Positions 1-57,182 of a stretch of DNA of 64,000 nt are shown one piece after another. This stretch comes from Paragorgia papillata (taxonomy: Eukaryota > Cnidaria > Anthozoa > Scleralcyonacea > Coralliidae). The stretch is from NCBI GenBank assembly GCA_035771165.1, contig JAWNZC010000338.1:248001-312000 (forward strand). The letters are read 5' to 3'. The position numbers and the translations under genes are program-made. The notes below the pieces were generated by a model. That model did no database searches. It was not told the DNA's origin and saw only the letters and a list, made by a program, of their open reading frames with translations. Position 1 is the stretch's first letter. Each line of letters starts with the position of its first letter.

Positions 1-330
1 TGAAGAGTTTGAGGTGAAGGTTGGGGTAAATCAGGGCCCGGTTTTAAGCCCATTATTGTTCATGGCTGTGATGGAGGCGCTGACGCAAAAAATTAGAGAG
101 GGTCGGCCGTGGGAGCTGTTGTTTGCCGACGATTTGGTCTTGATGGCTGAGAGCATTGAGGAACTTGAGGAGAAAGTGCTGCGGTGGAAAGAGTGCGTGG
201 AGGCGAAAGGGTTGAAAGTGAACACTGGTAAAACAAAGGTGATGGTGTCAGAGGGAAGAATTGTGGTGATGTTGAAAGGCTGGGGAAGTTGCCATGTACT
301 GTATGTGGAAAGGGTACTGGGACCGTAAAA
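1..330 (+). pseudogene. LINE reverse transcriptase fragment (5' side of a split copy)
   Basis: The translation reads GVNQGPVLSPLLF, then FADDLVLMAES, then KGLKVNTGKTKVM. These are the conserved blocks of a non-LTR retrotransposon reverse transcriptase, and FADD is the catalytic aspartate pair. Around 280-330 another frame reads KLPCTVCGKGTGTV, a CxxC stretch expected just after this domain in such elements, so a frameshift separates the two. The copy starts outside the window and is interrupted after about 330. Its C-terminal part resumes at 1063. The LINE clade is not resolved. It lies on the opposite strand to the host kinase gene. Confidence 0.85.
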
Positions 331-366
331 CTCGATGTTTCTCGAAGCAAAAGTCAACAAGCGTTT

Positions 367-797
367 TGTTATATACCAAAGACTTTTAAAATACAAAATA
401 ACAAATTACTCGAAACTTGCAAAAGGCAAAAAGACTTACCAAAACGCTTAATTGACTTTGTCTTCGTAGTTTCAATTCAACTAAACAAATACACCAGACT
501 CAACAAGTACAAAGAACAGCTTTGAATTTATCCAGGTTTTTTCCAGACCTTTGAAGATATGTATAGATATTCTTTCCTTTGGAAAATGGACTATTTCGAA
601 CCAGACAAGCTCGAAACAAGCTCTTGTTTTCAAAATGTTCCGAAAAGTCCAAAGTTCTTGATCTGATGCAATAATCGCGTATTCACGTGAACAACGCATG
701 ATTAAGAAAGAAACATTGAGTTTGCTAAACAACACGTGACCATGATTTGACCAATAGGATTTCATCTTTGGCAAACGAAAGTCTTTGGTATATAACA
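367..797. mobile_element. 431-bp element with perfect 20-bp terminal inverted repeats
   Basis: TGTTATATACCAAAGACTTT at 367-386 is exactly inverted at 778-797. The segment separates the two LINE fragments, so it probably inserted into the LINE. A 105-codon minus-strand reading frame inside it matches nothing I recognise. No clear target duplication is visible. It is probably a non-autonomous DNA element. Confidence 0.6.
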
Positions 798-1062
798 ATC
801 CCTTTTGAAACCTCCTAAAAACATATTTGGTACAACCAGAATTTAATAATGAAATGTAAGTTTTGCTTTGATATGTTAAACCAGTTTAGTCATCTTATCC
901 ATAAATTATAGAATTATCTTGAGGATTATCATTTGTTTTTATATCTGTTTGTTTTTATATACTGGCTGTATATCAGGTGTGCTTATTTTAATCAGGGTTG
1001 GTGGGTGGGGGGTGTTTCAAAAAAGCATTTAATAAAAGCGGGCGAGGGGTTGTTGCATTCAT

Positions 1063-1362
1063 GTATTTCTAGTTCTATTCTAAAGGATAGAGTGCCGAGT
1101 GTGGAGCTGAGGGAAAGAATGTATGGGGATTGAGTTGGTGTCTGATGTCATAAAGCGGAACCGGTTGAGATGGTTAGGACATGTGCTGCGGAGAGACGAT
1201 GGTGACTGGGTGAAGAAGAGCATGTCGCTCGAGGTGGAAGGTACAAGAGGACGAGGAAGGTCGAGGATGACATGGAATCAGGTGGTGGAAAGCGATATGA
1301 GAGAGTGTGGGTTGAAAAGGGAGGATGCTCCGGAGAGAGAGAAGTGGAGGAAACTGCTGTAG
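1063..1362 (+). pseudogene. LINE C-terminal fragment (3' side of the split copy)
   Basis: KDRVPSVELRERM is followed, after a one-base frameshift near 1123, by RNRLRWLGHVLRRDDGDWV and then GRGRSRMTWNQVVESDMRE. This arrangement (RLRWxGHVxR, then GRPxxxW) is the usual C-terminal tail of non-LTR polyproteins. It ends at TAG 1360-1362, followed by a short GC-rich 3' end to about 1405. It probably belongs to the same copy as the RT fragment at 1-330. Confidence 0.8.
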
Positions 1363-1871
1363 GGAGCCGCCGGCCAACCCCCGCGTAAGCGGGGAAAACG
1401 GCCGTAAAACGATTGTTGTTTTTGTTATGACAAAATTACTGCATTTTGATTGGTTGAGAGGATCTTTTGGGTGTACCAACATGGCATCCGGTGGGATCAA
1501 ACCTCGCAAGGCGATTTGTTCTAGACCGCCCATCCAGTTAGTATAGAGATCAGTGAACGAGACTAATGACGTGCTCGACCATCAATGAGGTGCTCGAACG
1601 GTTTCGAAATTTGCCAGGTCGTGTCACTGTATATATCTGATCAAATTCCTTCTGATTTACATAAACCCTTCGTTCTATTTTAACAGCTTATATCTTTAAG
1701 ATTGTTGATAAACCTAAACATTTAGAAGCGTAAATTTAATATCACTACCAATACTTTCCAGGTGTAATAGACTCCCACAACATGAATTAGCCCACTGTTA
1801 TACTATATGGAATGCATAAACCAGTGATTGTCTAGTAAAATGATATGTGCTATGTCACAGCCATGTATTAC

Positions 1872-47893
<46,022 letters not shown>

Positions 47894-47979
47894 CTGTGCG
47901 TTTTTGCTTTCAATTTTCGAGTAAAATAATCCAAGTCATCCATGATCCACAGATCCACTGATTGCGTCCCCTCCCCCCT

Positions 47980-48016
<37 letters not shown>

Positions 48017-48068
48017 CTCCGCAAAGTAGAAACCGCTGGTCTCCAGTCCCGGGGGCATTAAAACCAAG
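47894..48068. promoter_or_regulatory. Shared divergent promoter interval with 35-nt poly-C tract
   Basis: 175 bp separate the two start codons. It holds CCCTCCCCCCTTC and then an unbroken C run at 47981-48015, followed by GCTCCGC and a CCCGGGGGCATT segment near the UFC1 start. No TATA box is obvious. Bidirectional use is inferred from layout. Confidence 0.7.
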
Positions 48069-48191
48069 ATGGTGGACGAAACAACGAAGAAAACACTAGC
48101 CTCTATTCCTCTTTTGAAAATAAAAGCCGGACCACGAGATAAAGATTCGTGGGTGATAAGGTTAAAAGAAGAATATAACTCTCTGATTAAG
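48069..48191 (+). CDS. UFC1: UFC1 exon 1
   Basis: Residues 1-41, [20 protein letters not shown] then [20 protein letters not shown] and K. The context CCAAGATGG is a good start. Donor GTAATT, phase 0. Confidence 0.97.
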
Positions 48192-51100
48192 GTAATTCAA
48201 ATATTTATTCCCATTGCGTTAAATTCCAAGTACAATATTTGATAGAAACTGTTATTAAATACATTTAAATTAAATTGAGTCGTGACGTGTACTTTTGGTA
48301 TAATTGTTAGTCGAAAACTCGAAGTCATGCCGTAAATAATTACAAAAGCTGTTTGTATGTTGAAGATATTCACGATGTATTTGTTTGATGGCGAGGCCTG
48401 TCTTTATATAATTTTATATTCACTAACAGCATGTTTTAGCAAAATTTTAAAATGGTGCTTATTAGTAGTTAGTACTACATTATTTACATGTACTGTATAA
48501 CCCTATAAACCAGTTTCATGAATAAGGGTCTGCTCACATGAGACCAGGTTATCTTGGGGGGTAGGGATAACTTGGGAGCTATTCTGTTTCACATGATAAA
48601 ACGCAACTACCGAGTTGTCCCTGGCCCCAGAGATAACCCTAGCTTTCACTCGCTTTCACATGAACAAAAGAACATGCCAGTAACGTCAACAATTAAAACA
48701 CATGCAAATGGCATATGAACAAGAATAGTGCATATAAACTAGAAGTTACTATCGCAAGGAAGTGCTGCCTTGTACAAAATTGGATAAGGGTGTAAAAGAA
48801 ATAAGAAATAATTTTAAAAAGCCTTGTGTTTTTAAGGTTGTTAGTAGTTACTTGTTCCATATGAAAATAATGAAATTTATCCCAATTGAGTTCATGGTTC
48901 CACTAATTAGTGAGGAGGCAACATGTGACTAGCATGTGACGATCAGGTTGGCCCTAACCCCCAAGATTACAGCGGAGCCTTGCCATATAGCATGCATTGT
49001 TATATTTGCATGACTCAGTATAATGCAGTTGATCCTTGGACCCCAAAATTTACTACTGATGTTTACCTACAGTACTAAAGTTCACCACAGACCACTAACT
49101 TCCACAAAATAGCAACAGAATTGATGTGTAATATGACGCTGAAACTCAAGTTTCTTGTTGACTGACGATCACTGATCATCCTGAATAATCGCGATCATTA
49201 CGAGATCAAACAACAACATGGCAGTGCTGTCATTGTAAGAAATGAAAACCATGCTCAAAAATCTTATTTCAATTGGACCATTTTGTTGAAGTCTTGAGCG
49301 GACTTCAAGCTTCTTCAGTTGTGATTTGGATTGTTAGAATCAAACAGAAAGTGCTCATGGCAGTAATCAATCTCGCTCCCAGTACTCAGCCCACAATATT
49401 GCACCAGAACTGAGTGGGAAGATAACTGGGAACGAGATATTTTGCTGTACCCCGCAATAACGCACTTCATTTATAATGCAGTCACCACTAAGGACCCCAA
49501 TTACCGCATTATAGTGAGGCTACACTGTACTTGGGTGAAAACGTTCAGGAGGAGGTAGGGTTAGCTCTGGCCTTAGGGTTACCCTATCACTCAGACCGAG
49601 TTATCCCTATCCCCTGAGTTATCCCTATCCCCTGAGTTATCCCTATCCCCTGAGTTATCCCTATCCCCTGAGTTATCCCTATCCCCTGAGTTATCCCTTA
49701 ATCCCCTGAGTTATCCCTATCCCCTGAGTTATCTCAGTCTCATGTGAACGGTTTACTTTTTTAACATGGAAATAAACTAACACTGAGATATCTCAGGGAA
49801 TCAGGGATACATGTAGGGATAACCCTACCCCCAAGATAACTCACCTTGCATGTAAACAGGCCCTATGTGAATGATGAGTCAGTTACTAAAATCCTAGGAG
49901 GTTAAGCCTCCCCACAAGAATTTGAAATTCTGAATTTCTGAGGGGGTTGACCCAGTGAACTGGGTTGACCAGATTGGAAAGTTTGTACCGGTAATTTGCA
50001 CACGATGCACAGGCAAGTTGTGCTCTGACAAATTAATTTCATTTGTGCAGCCTGCAGCCACAGGTACGGTAGCTCAGTCATGTGCTATGTCAGCACAATA
50101 TTTGAACTGGATTAATTAATCAACAAGGCATTGATGGATGTCAACAAAATTTATAGTCTATACCAGTGATAAATTTAGCATGTTAAAATCAGTATGACAA
50201 GATGATCTTATTGCTTCACCAGACTGGAAACTTTGTGAAATGGGGAATCAAATTTTGGCTGTTATTTTGTATGGGGATCTTGTGAAAATGGTGTGGGCTT
50301 GCGTGGAAAATAAGTCATTTCTAAGGCAGCTGCAAATAAAATGGCAGTTACAAATTAATTGGTTTTTCATGTAGGTGCAGCCAAATTGAATGCAATTATT
50401 TTTTTACAAAAATTGCATAACCATGGGAAATTGTCATAAAAAATTGTGCAAGTACGGATATATCTGTTAATGTGCAATAATCATACAAACTTTCCAATCT
50501 GGTTGTTTCATGACCAGCTTGAACTCACTTGAACTAACCCCATTTGGCCCTTTAAAATAAGAAGTTGTGCCATGAAAAAATTGCCAATCATGTTAGCTGC
50601 TGGCTGTACACGGTTTTGGGTGAGAAAACAGTGTTAAAGTAAATGTCATTGGCAATTTTTTTATGGGAGGATGGTCTTCATCTTATTTTAGATGGGTTAG
50701 TTTGGGTGAGTTTTCTTGGTGAAAATCCTTGCAAGGATCCTTAAATTAAGATCCTCAAGAATCTTTAAAGATCCTTGAGGATTCTTGAGGATCCTTAGAA
50801 GGATCCTTTTAAGGATCAGCAATCTTTGCAAGGATCCTTGAGGATCCTTGGTAGAATCCTTAAGGCATCTGCAATCCTTGCTAGGATCCTCAAGGATCCT
50901 TGGTAGAACCCTTAAGGATCAGCAATCTTTGCAAAGATCCTCAAGGATCCTTGGTAGAATCCTTAAGGATCAGCAATCTTTGCAAGGATCCTCAAGAATC
51001 CTTGGTAGGACCCTTGAGGATCCTTTAGAATCCTCAAGGATCAGCAATCCTTGCAAGGATCCTCAAGGATCCTTGGTAGAATCCTTAAGGCATCAACAAT

Positions 51101-54100
51101 CCTTGCGAGGATCCTCAAGGATCCTTGATAGAATCCTTAAGGATCAGCAATCTTTGCAAGGATCCTCAAGAATTCTTGGTAGGACCCTTGAGGATCCTTT
51201 AGAATCCTCAAGGATCAGCAATCTTTGCAAGGATCCTCAAGGATCCTTGGTAGGATCCTCAAAGATCCTTGGTAGAATCCTTAAAGATCAGCATTCCTTG
51301 CAAGGATCCTCAAGGACTCTTGGTAGAATCATCAAGGATCAGCAATCCTTGGTAGAATCCTTAAGGCATCAGCAATCCTTGCAAGGATCCTCAAGGGTCC
51401 TTTGTAGAAATCTTAAGGATCAGCAATCCTTGCAAGGATCCTTTGTAGAATCCTTAAGGATCAGCAATCCTTGCAAGGATCCTCAAGGATCCTTGGTGGA
51501 ATCCTTAAGGATCATCAATCTTTGCAAGGATCCTCAAGAATTCTTGGTAGAACCCTTGAGGATCCTTTAGAATCCTCAAGGATCAGCAATCTTTGCAAGG
51601 ATCCTCAAGGACTATTGGTAGAATCCTTAAGGATCAGCAATCAGTGCAAGGATCCTCAAGGACTCTTGGTAGAATCCTTTTAAAAGGATCATCAATCATT
51701 GCAAGGATCCTCAAGAATTATTGGTAGAATCCTTAAGGATCAGCAATCTTTGCAAGGATCCTCAAGAATTCTTGGTAGGACCCTTGAGGATCCTTTGGAA
51801 TCCTCAAGGATCAGCAATCTTTGCAAGGATCCTCAAGGATCCTTGGTAGGATCCTCAAGGATCCTTGGTAGAATCCTTAAAGATCAGCATTCTTTGCAAG
51901 GATCCTCAAGGACTCTTGGTAGAATCATCAAGGATCAGCAATCCTTGGTAGAATCATCAAGGATCAGCAATCCTTGGTAGAATCATTAAGGCATCAGCAA
52001 TCCTTGCAAGGATCCTCAAGGGTCCTTTGTAGAAGTCTTAAGGATCAGCAATCCTTGCAAGGATCCTCAAGGGTCCTTTGTAGAAATCTTGCGTGTGGTA
52101 GAATCCTTAAGGATCAGCAATCAGTGCAAGGATCCTCAAGGACTCTTGGTAGAATCCTTTTAAAAGGATCATTAATCAGTGCAAGGATCCTCAAGGACTC
52201 TTGGTAGAATCCTTTTAAAAGGATCAGCAATCTTTGCAAGGATCCTCAAGAATTCTTGGTAGGACCCTTGAGGATCCTTTGGAATCCTCAAGGATCAGCA
52301 ATCTTTGCAAGGATCCTCAAGGATCCTTGGTAGGATCCTCAAGGATCCTTGGTAGAATCCTTAAAGATCAGCATTCTTTGCAAGGATCCTCAAGGACTCT
52401 TGGTAGAATCATCAAGGATCAGCAATCCTTGGTAGAATCATCAAGGATCAGCAATCCTTGGTAGAATCATTAAGGCATCAGCAATCCTTGCAAGGATCCT
52501 CAAGGGTCCTTTGTAGAAGTCTTAAGGATCAGCAATCCTTGCAAGGATCCTCAAGGGTCCTTTGTAGAAATCTTGCGTGTGGTAGAATCCTTAAGGATCA
52601 GCAATCAGTGCAAGGATCCTCAAGGACTCTTGGTAGAATCCTTTTAAAAGGATCATTAATCAGTGCAAGGATCCTCAAGGACTCTTGGTAGAATCCTTTT
52701 AAAAGGATCAGCAATCATTGTAAGGATCCTCAAGGACTCTTGGCCAGTACAGTCCTTAAGGATCAGCGATCCTTGCAAGGATCCTCAAGAGGACTCCTGG
52801 TAGAATCCTTTTAAAAGGATCAGCAATCATTGCAAGGATCCTCAAGGACTCCTGGTAGAATCCTTTTAAAAGGATCAGCAATCATTGCAAGGATCCTCAA
52901 GGACTCCTGGTAGAATCCTTTTAAAAGGATCAGCAATCATTGCAAGGATCCTCAAGGACTCCTGGTAGAATCCTTTCTAAAGGATCAGCAATCATTGCAA
53001 GGATCCTCAAGTACTCCTGGTAGAATCCTTTTAAAAGGATCAGCAATCATTGCAACGATCCTCAAGGACTCCTGGTAGAATCCTTTTAAAGGGATCAGCA
53101 ATCATTGCAAGGATCCTCAAGGACTCCTGGTAGAATCCTTTTAAAAGGATCAGCAATCATTGCAAGGATCCTCAAGGACTCCTGGTAGAATCCTTTTAAA
53201 AGGATCAGCAATCATTGCAAGGATCCTCAAGGACTCCTGGTAGAATCCTTTTAAAAGGATCAGCAATCATTGCAAGGATCCTCAAGGACTCTTGGTAGAA
53301 TCCTTTTAAAAGGGTCATCAATCATTGCAAGGATCCTCAAGGACTCCTGGTAGAATCCTTTTAAAAGGATCAGCAATCATTGCAAGGATCCTCAAGGACT
53401 CTTGGTAGAATCCTTAAGGATCCTCTTGAAAGGATCAGCAATCCTTGCGAGGATCATCAAGGACTCTTGGCCAGTACAGTCCTTAAGGATCAGCAATCCT
53501 TGGCTTAAAACAATGAAACAATGGGCTTAAAGTACTATTCTGAACAGTAGTAAACAGTTTAAACCCCTGAATAAAATAAGAACCTAAACAGCCTGATTTC
53601 CCACTAAACACCCGGTATATAAGAACCTATTCAGGCTGACTTGTAAAAATGTACGTTCTTATACGTGGGTACTTTACTGTAAGCAGACAACTTAAATGAG
53701 GGATTTTTACTTTGAACAGCATGTTGGCGTGAAGAAATATTACTGAATTTTTCTTTAATAGTACGTTGGAAACAATAAAGCAGCAGATAATGACTGGTTT
53801 CGACTTGAGTCAAATAAAGAAGGCACTAGGTACAGTATATGAAACAACATGAATTTTATTTTTAATTTACTGGTATTAATACTGTACAGTATACAATATA
53901 TATATATACACTGCCATTTTCCCTTACGAAAAAATCTATACTGTTAACTAAAGCCTGGCGTGCACGCTACGATTTTACTCGGCCGATTTTTATCTGCTGG
54001 TCAACCGATAAAAGTCCGTGTTTACCATTTACTATACATGTAAAAGCTCACATCTTTAGCAACTGGAGTCACCATATTTTTACGATCATTAAACCAAATA

Positions 54101-54632
54101 ACCTCAGGAAGAATAATGATTGATCATTGCACGATAAAAATTGTTAATCGCCACACACGGCATGATGCGATATTTTGACCGATTTTAATCGGCCGATACG
54201 AATTGCTCAATAATGACACCGTACACGTAACGATTTTAGTCAAAAGCCCAAAATTTAGTTGACCGATAAAATTCGGCCGACTAAAATCGTAGCGTGTGTG
54301 CCCGGCTTAGGGCACAACTGTACATGTAGGCAACCTATAGAAAATGTCCTGATTGCTTATAGAAACCTGTGCAGTCTATAGAGATGTATACAATACATGT
54401 AGTTGTTAAATACAAAGGTGCCTATAGAAACCTATACAGTAAACCAATGCTATAGACTTTATTGTAAGCGGCCATCTTGTTTGCCACTGGAAAGTTAAGT
54501 TATATAATTATGAGACTTGTTTCTTTACAAAACTCAATTTTTTAAATGGTTGCATGTATTGTTTGCAGGTGGTTTGGAAAATGTTGGTATGTTCACAATC
54601 TATTGAAGTATGAATTTGATATTGAATTTGAT
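48069..54632 (+). CDS. UFC1: Ubiquitin-fold modifier-conjugating enzyme 1, exons 1-3
   Basis: Three exons give residues 1-85 of about 167 in known UFC1: [40 protein letters not shown] and [12 protein letters not shown]1 is the E2 that receives UFM1 from UBA5 and passes it to target proteins through the UFL1 ligase, mainly at the ER surface. The exon with the catalytic cysteine (KICLTDHF block) is not found up to 64000, so either it lies beyond the window or the intervening intron exceeds 9 kb. Intron 1 is 5.6 kb and contains a foldback element and a large minisatellite. Confidence 0.97.
48528..49863. mobile_element. 1.3-kb foldback element with GGGATAAC/GTTATCCC repeats
   Basis: The left end GTCTGCTCACATGAGACCAG is partly mirrored by CTTGCATGTAAACAGGCCC. 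Inner GTTATCTTGGGGG pairs with CCCCCAAGATAAC. It includes an 18-bp tandem repeat at 49601-49735. Confidence 0.75.
49601..49735. repeat. 18-bp tandem repeat, CTGAGTTATCCCTATCCC
   Basis: About seven near-identical units, one with an extra TA. Confidence 0.93.
49940..50699. repeat. Two adjacent inverted-repeat segments in UFC1 intron 1
   Basis: CCAGATTGGAAAGTTTGTA (49969) is mirrored by ACAAACTTTCCAATCTGG (50486). AAAAAATTGCCAAT (50575) is mirrored by ATTGGCAATTTTTTT (50649). Probably two small foldback elements. Confidence 0.5.
50700..53512. repeat. AGGATCC-rich minisatellite in UFC1 intron 1
   Basis: Units of roughly 40-46 bp combine CAGCAATC, TTTGCAAGGATCCTCAAGG and TTGGTAGAATCCTT. A block of 484 bp is repeated (about 51760-52230 and 52244-52714). 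From about 52817 to 53390 the array becomes a regular 55-bp repeat. GGATCC and AAGGATCCTT palindromes are dense. The plus-strand frames ([14 protein letters not shown]) are repeat translations, not genes. Confidence 0.95.
53762..53829 (+). CDS. UFC1: UFC1 exon 2
   Basis: Residues 42-63, [20 protein letters not shown] then GT, plus AG of R64. Acceptor TCTTTAATAG and donor GTACAG. Confidence 0.97.
53952..54306. mobile_element. Foldback MITE, CGGCCGATTTT motifs
   Basis: GCCTGGCGTGCACGCTACGA pairs with TCGTAGCGTGTGTGCCCGGC, and CGGCCGA recurs in both arms. TAA and TTA flank it. Confidence 0.75.
54569..54632 (+). CDS. UFC1: UFC1 exon 3
   Basis: Completes R64 and encodes [20 protein letters not shown] then D (65-85). 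Acceptor TTTGCAG and donor GTGAGT. WFGKCWxxHxLLKYEFDxEFD is specific to UFC1. Confidence 0.98.
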
Positions 54633-54654
54633 GTGAGTCAGTTTATTTTACACA

Positions 54655-55134
54655 TTAACTACTTAATAACCGAGAGTGAGGTCTTTACGGTAAAATATTA
54701 AACCGAGGTCTTGCTGTAATGACCGAGCGATAGCGAGGTTAATACGTTCAAGACCGAGGTTTAATATTTTACCGTAAAGACCGAACGGTCGAGGTTATTA
54801 AGTAGTTTATTATATGGCATTTTTTATTTCAAAATCAATCTTGTATTTCTTGGTCTTCGCTTCCTTTAACTTCGTCAAAACACCGAACTAGCGTTATTTT
54901 CTTCGTTTCTTTCTCGTCTGGATACTAGAATTTACTTTTATAATCTTCATCGTCATCTATTTTCGCCATTTTTCGGCAATAAAAGTTTCTTATTAGGATT
55001 TTTTGTTTGTTTCCAATCGTAGGGCATTAACAATTTTCATAATGCCCGTGGGCATTACGGAGAAATCTCGCCCCGTCAGCAACCAATCACAGCGCGTGGT
55101 TTTACCGGAAGTAATCCGTGCCATATAATAAACT
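54655..55134. repeat. Dispersed GACCGAGC repeat, diverged copy
   Basis: AATAACCGAGAGTGAGGTCT faces GACCGAACGGTCGAGGTTATT, and TTATTATATGGC at 54808 is mirrored by GCCATATAATAA at 55121. Same organisation as 62640-63152. Confidence 0.6.
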
Positions 55135-55149
55135 GTATTAATGACAGGA

Positions 55150-55265
55150 ATGTAGATGTTTCGTAGGCAGTGTTTTGTTAACAAAACTGACGTTTTCCAT
55201 ATTACATTATATTCTGATGAAGGGCTCCGCTCAAAACGTCAGTTTTTCGTTACTAAAAATTGTGG
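55150..55265. repeat. Foldback with a mutated hammerhead-like core
   Basis: AACAAAACTGACGTTTTCCA faces AAAACGTCAGTTTTTCGTT. The segment at 55214-55240 reads CTGATGA, an AGGGC...GCTC helix, then AAAACGTC where GAAACGTC is expected. Confidence 0.5.
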
Positions 55266-56045
55266 CAGTTTACCACCTTTTCGCTTTGCTCTGTATGATT
55301 AATGACATGTATTTTTTACACAACAAGTACAGGTTTATAAAGTTGAATACCGTCTGATCGTTCAGCTTAAGGTGGCTCCCTGCTGTTTCTTCAAGAGTTC
55401 AAAAAACGCAAGTTCCAACCTCAGAAAGTGCTCATGAATATTTTGAGAAAGAATGAAACTAACGTTATGCATACTCTCTCCTCTGACTGCAGAGGATTCT
55501 TGAGCTTTTTTGAGCTCTTCAATATATATGGGGGTTTAATATTGCGGGGGTTTATGGACTATAGACCATAGAGTAATGCGGTAGAGTGTAATGGGCAATA
55601 AGGAAAACCGCTGAAATTCGGAACGCGGGCGAGGGGAGCGGAGGGGAGCGGAGCGAGGAGAGAGGGGAAGCCTCTGCCAGATTTGTGGCGATATCTTGAC
55701 GAATTCGGCGATTTCTTGCAATCCGTCTTATATGTCGGCAATCCTTTTGTTTCTCGTTCTGATTTTTCATGTAAGGAGACATGCGACCAAGAGCGTTTGG
55801 CTGACGTGTTTGATGCGATAGAAGAGCCTAGGAGAGTTAGCCTGCGTAGCAGGCGTTACTGGATGAGGGGACTGGGGAGAGGGCTTAGAAGTAACGCCTG
55901 CAGCAACCTCGTACCCAGGGTCTTAACTCCGCTCCCCCGCCCCCGCCCACCGCTGCGAAAAGACCCTGGTCCAGGCTGGTCACGTGCTGCCCAAAATATG
56001 GGCAGTACAAAATAAATTTAGTGTGGGTAGGGTGGTACAAAAAAC

Positions 56046-57182
56046 TAGAGATGAGCCGATTAATCGGAAACTAATCGGCAAAGCCGATTAATCGGCCAAT
56101 TTAAAATAATCGGTAATCGGCCGATTATTTTGAATAATCGGCAAAATAATCGGTGCATGTCTCAAATAAAGCTTTTCATGAACGACGCAAACACACACAC
56201 CATAAGTCCGTAGCTGCATAAGCCCAAACACAATAGTCCTTATTTCACAATGATTACAGAGCGTTTCACATAACTTGACGGAAGAGTTCCGCAGTCAGAC
56301 GTTTGCCACAAAGTTTACTAACTCCGCAAATTCGTTACGTATAGCAGCCGAGCAAATAGCGAGCATCCAAACAAAGTTGCAATGTTTGTCGCCAACTTCG
56401 GAAACAATGAACCGGAACTTCGGAACTCTAGTCTGTCAAAAGATTTGTGAAACGCTTTTAAAAGTTTAAATTTTAAAACCAACACGAGCAAAGGATCTTC
56501 ACCGGTTGAGGTAGTCACGACCCAGAACATCTCAACCCAGGAAAAGAGCTGCAGCACTGAACCTCATCAAGACCTATGGTCTTGCTTCGACGAGATTGTT
56601 GGGTCAAGCGACAGCACTTCCAACGTTAGCCACAAAGTTGAAGAAGAGATCGACACCTTTCTCGCCCTTTCGCTACAGCCATTGCAAAGCATGCCCTTAT
56701 GTTTTGGTGGCAAGCAAAGAAACTTGTTTATCCCAACTTGTTTAAAGTTGTGCTGAAGTATCTGAGCCTCCCAATTCAAGTGTTTATTCAGAGCGTGTGT
56801 TTAGCGAGGCAGGGAACATTTCCACGGACAAATGAAACAGGCTAGCACCACATAAAGCGGATAATATTTTGTTTTTACAGCACAATTTGCCAAATACTAA
56901 TAGCGTAGCGCATACCGATTTATAAAACTGAAAGTCGGACAAAAAAACGAAATTGATTCTCAAAACACGCAAAACTAATCATCACGAAACATTTCTGTTA
57001 TATTTCACAAATCTTCTGGCAATTTAGCAATCCCTACAACATTGCGAAACTGCGCAAGGACTGGTAACCAACAACGTAGCACTAATCGGCATATGCCGAT
57101 TAATCGGCCGATTATTTGTATTAATCGGCCACCAAATAATCGGCTTCAGTAATCGGCAATTTTCGTAATCGGCTCATCTCTA
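56046..57182. mobile_element. Level 4: deleted hAT copy of the 41978 family
   Basis: Ends TAGAGATGAGCCGATTA and TAATCGGCTCATCTCTA with dense CCGATTA repeats; the 8-bp target duplication CAAAAAAC is perfect (56038-56045, 57183-57190). It is on the opposite strand to the intact element. Confidence 0.93.
56270..56900 (+). pseudogene. hAT transposase remnant (exon 2 region)
   Basis: HQDLWSCFDEIVGSS and EEEIDTFLALSLQPLQSMP match exon 2 of the intact transposase. Later blocks are frameshifted and contain stops. The BED finger and catalytic core are deleted, so this copy could move only with help in trans. Confidence 0.9.

Noticed and set aside
1..1871. Kinase exon 26 with a GSGG motif
   Set aside because: No minus-strand block resembling CKFPGSGGAV was found; only LINE fragments and non-coding sequence are present.
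50848..52691. Plus-strand frames reading [15 protein letters not shown]
   Set aside because: Minisatellite translation inside UFC1 intron 1.
50700..53512. CRISPR-like array
   Set aside because: Repeats and intervening sequences are both repetitive, no unique spacers exist, and the context is a eukaryotic intron.
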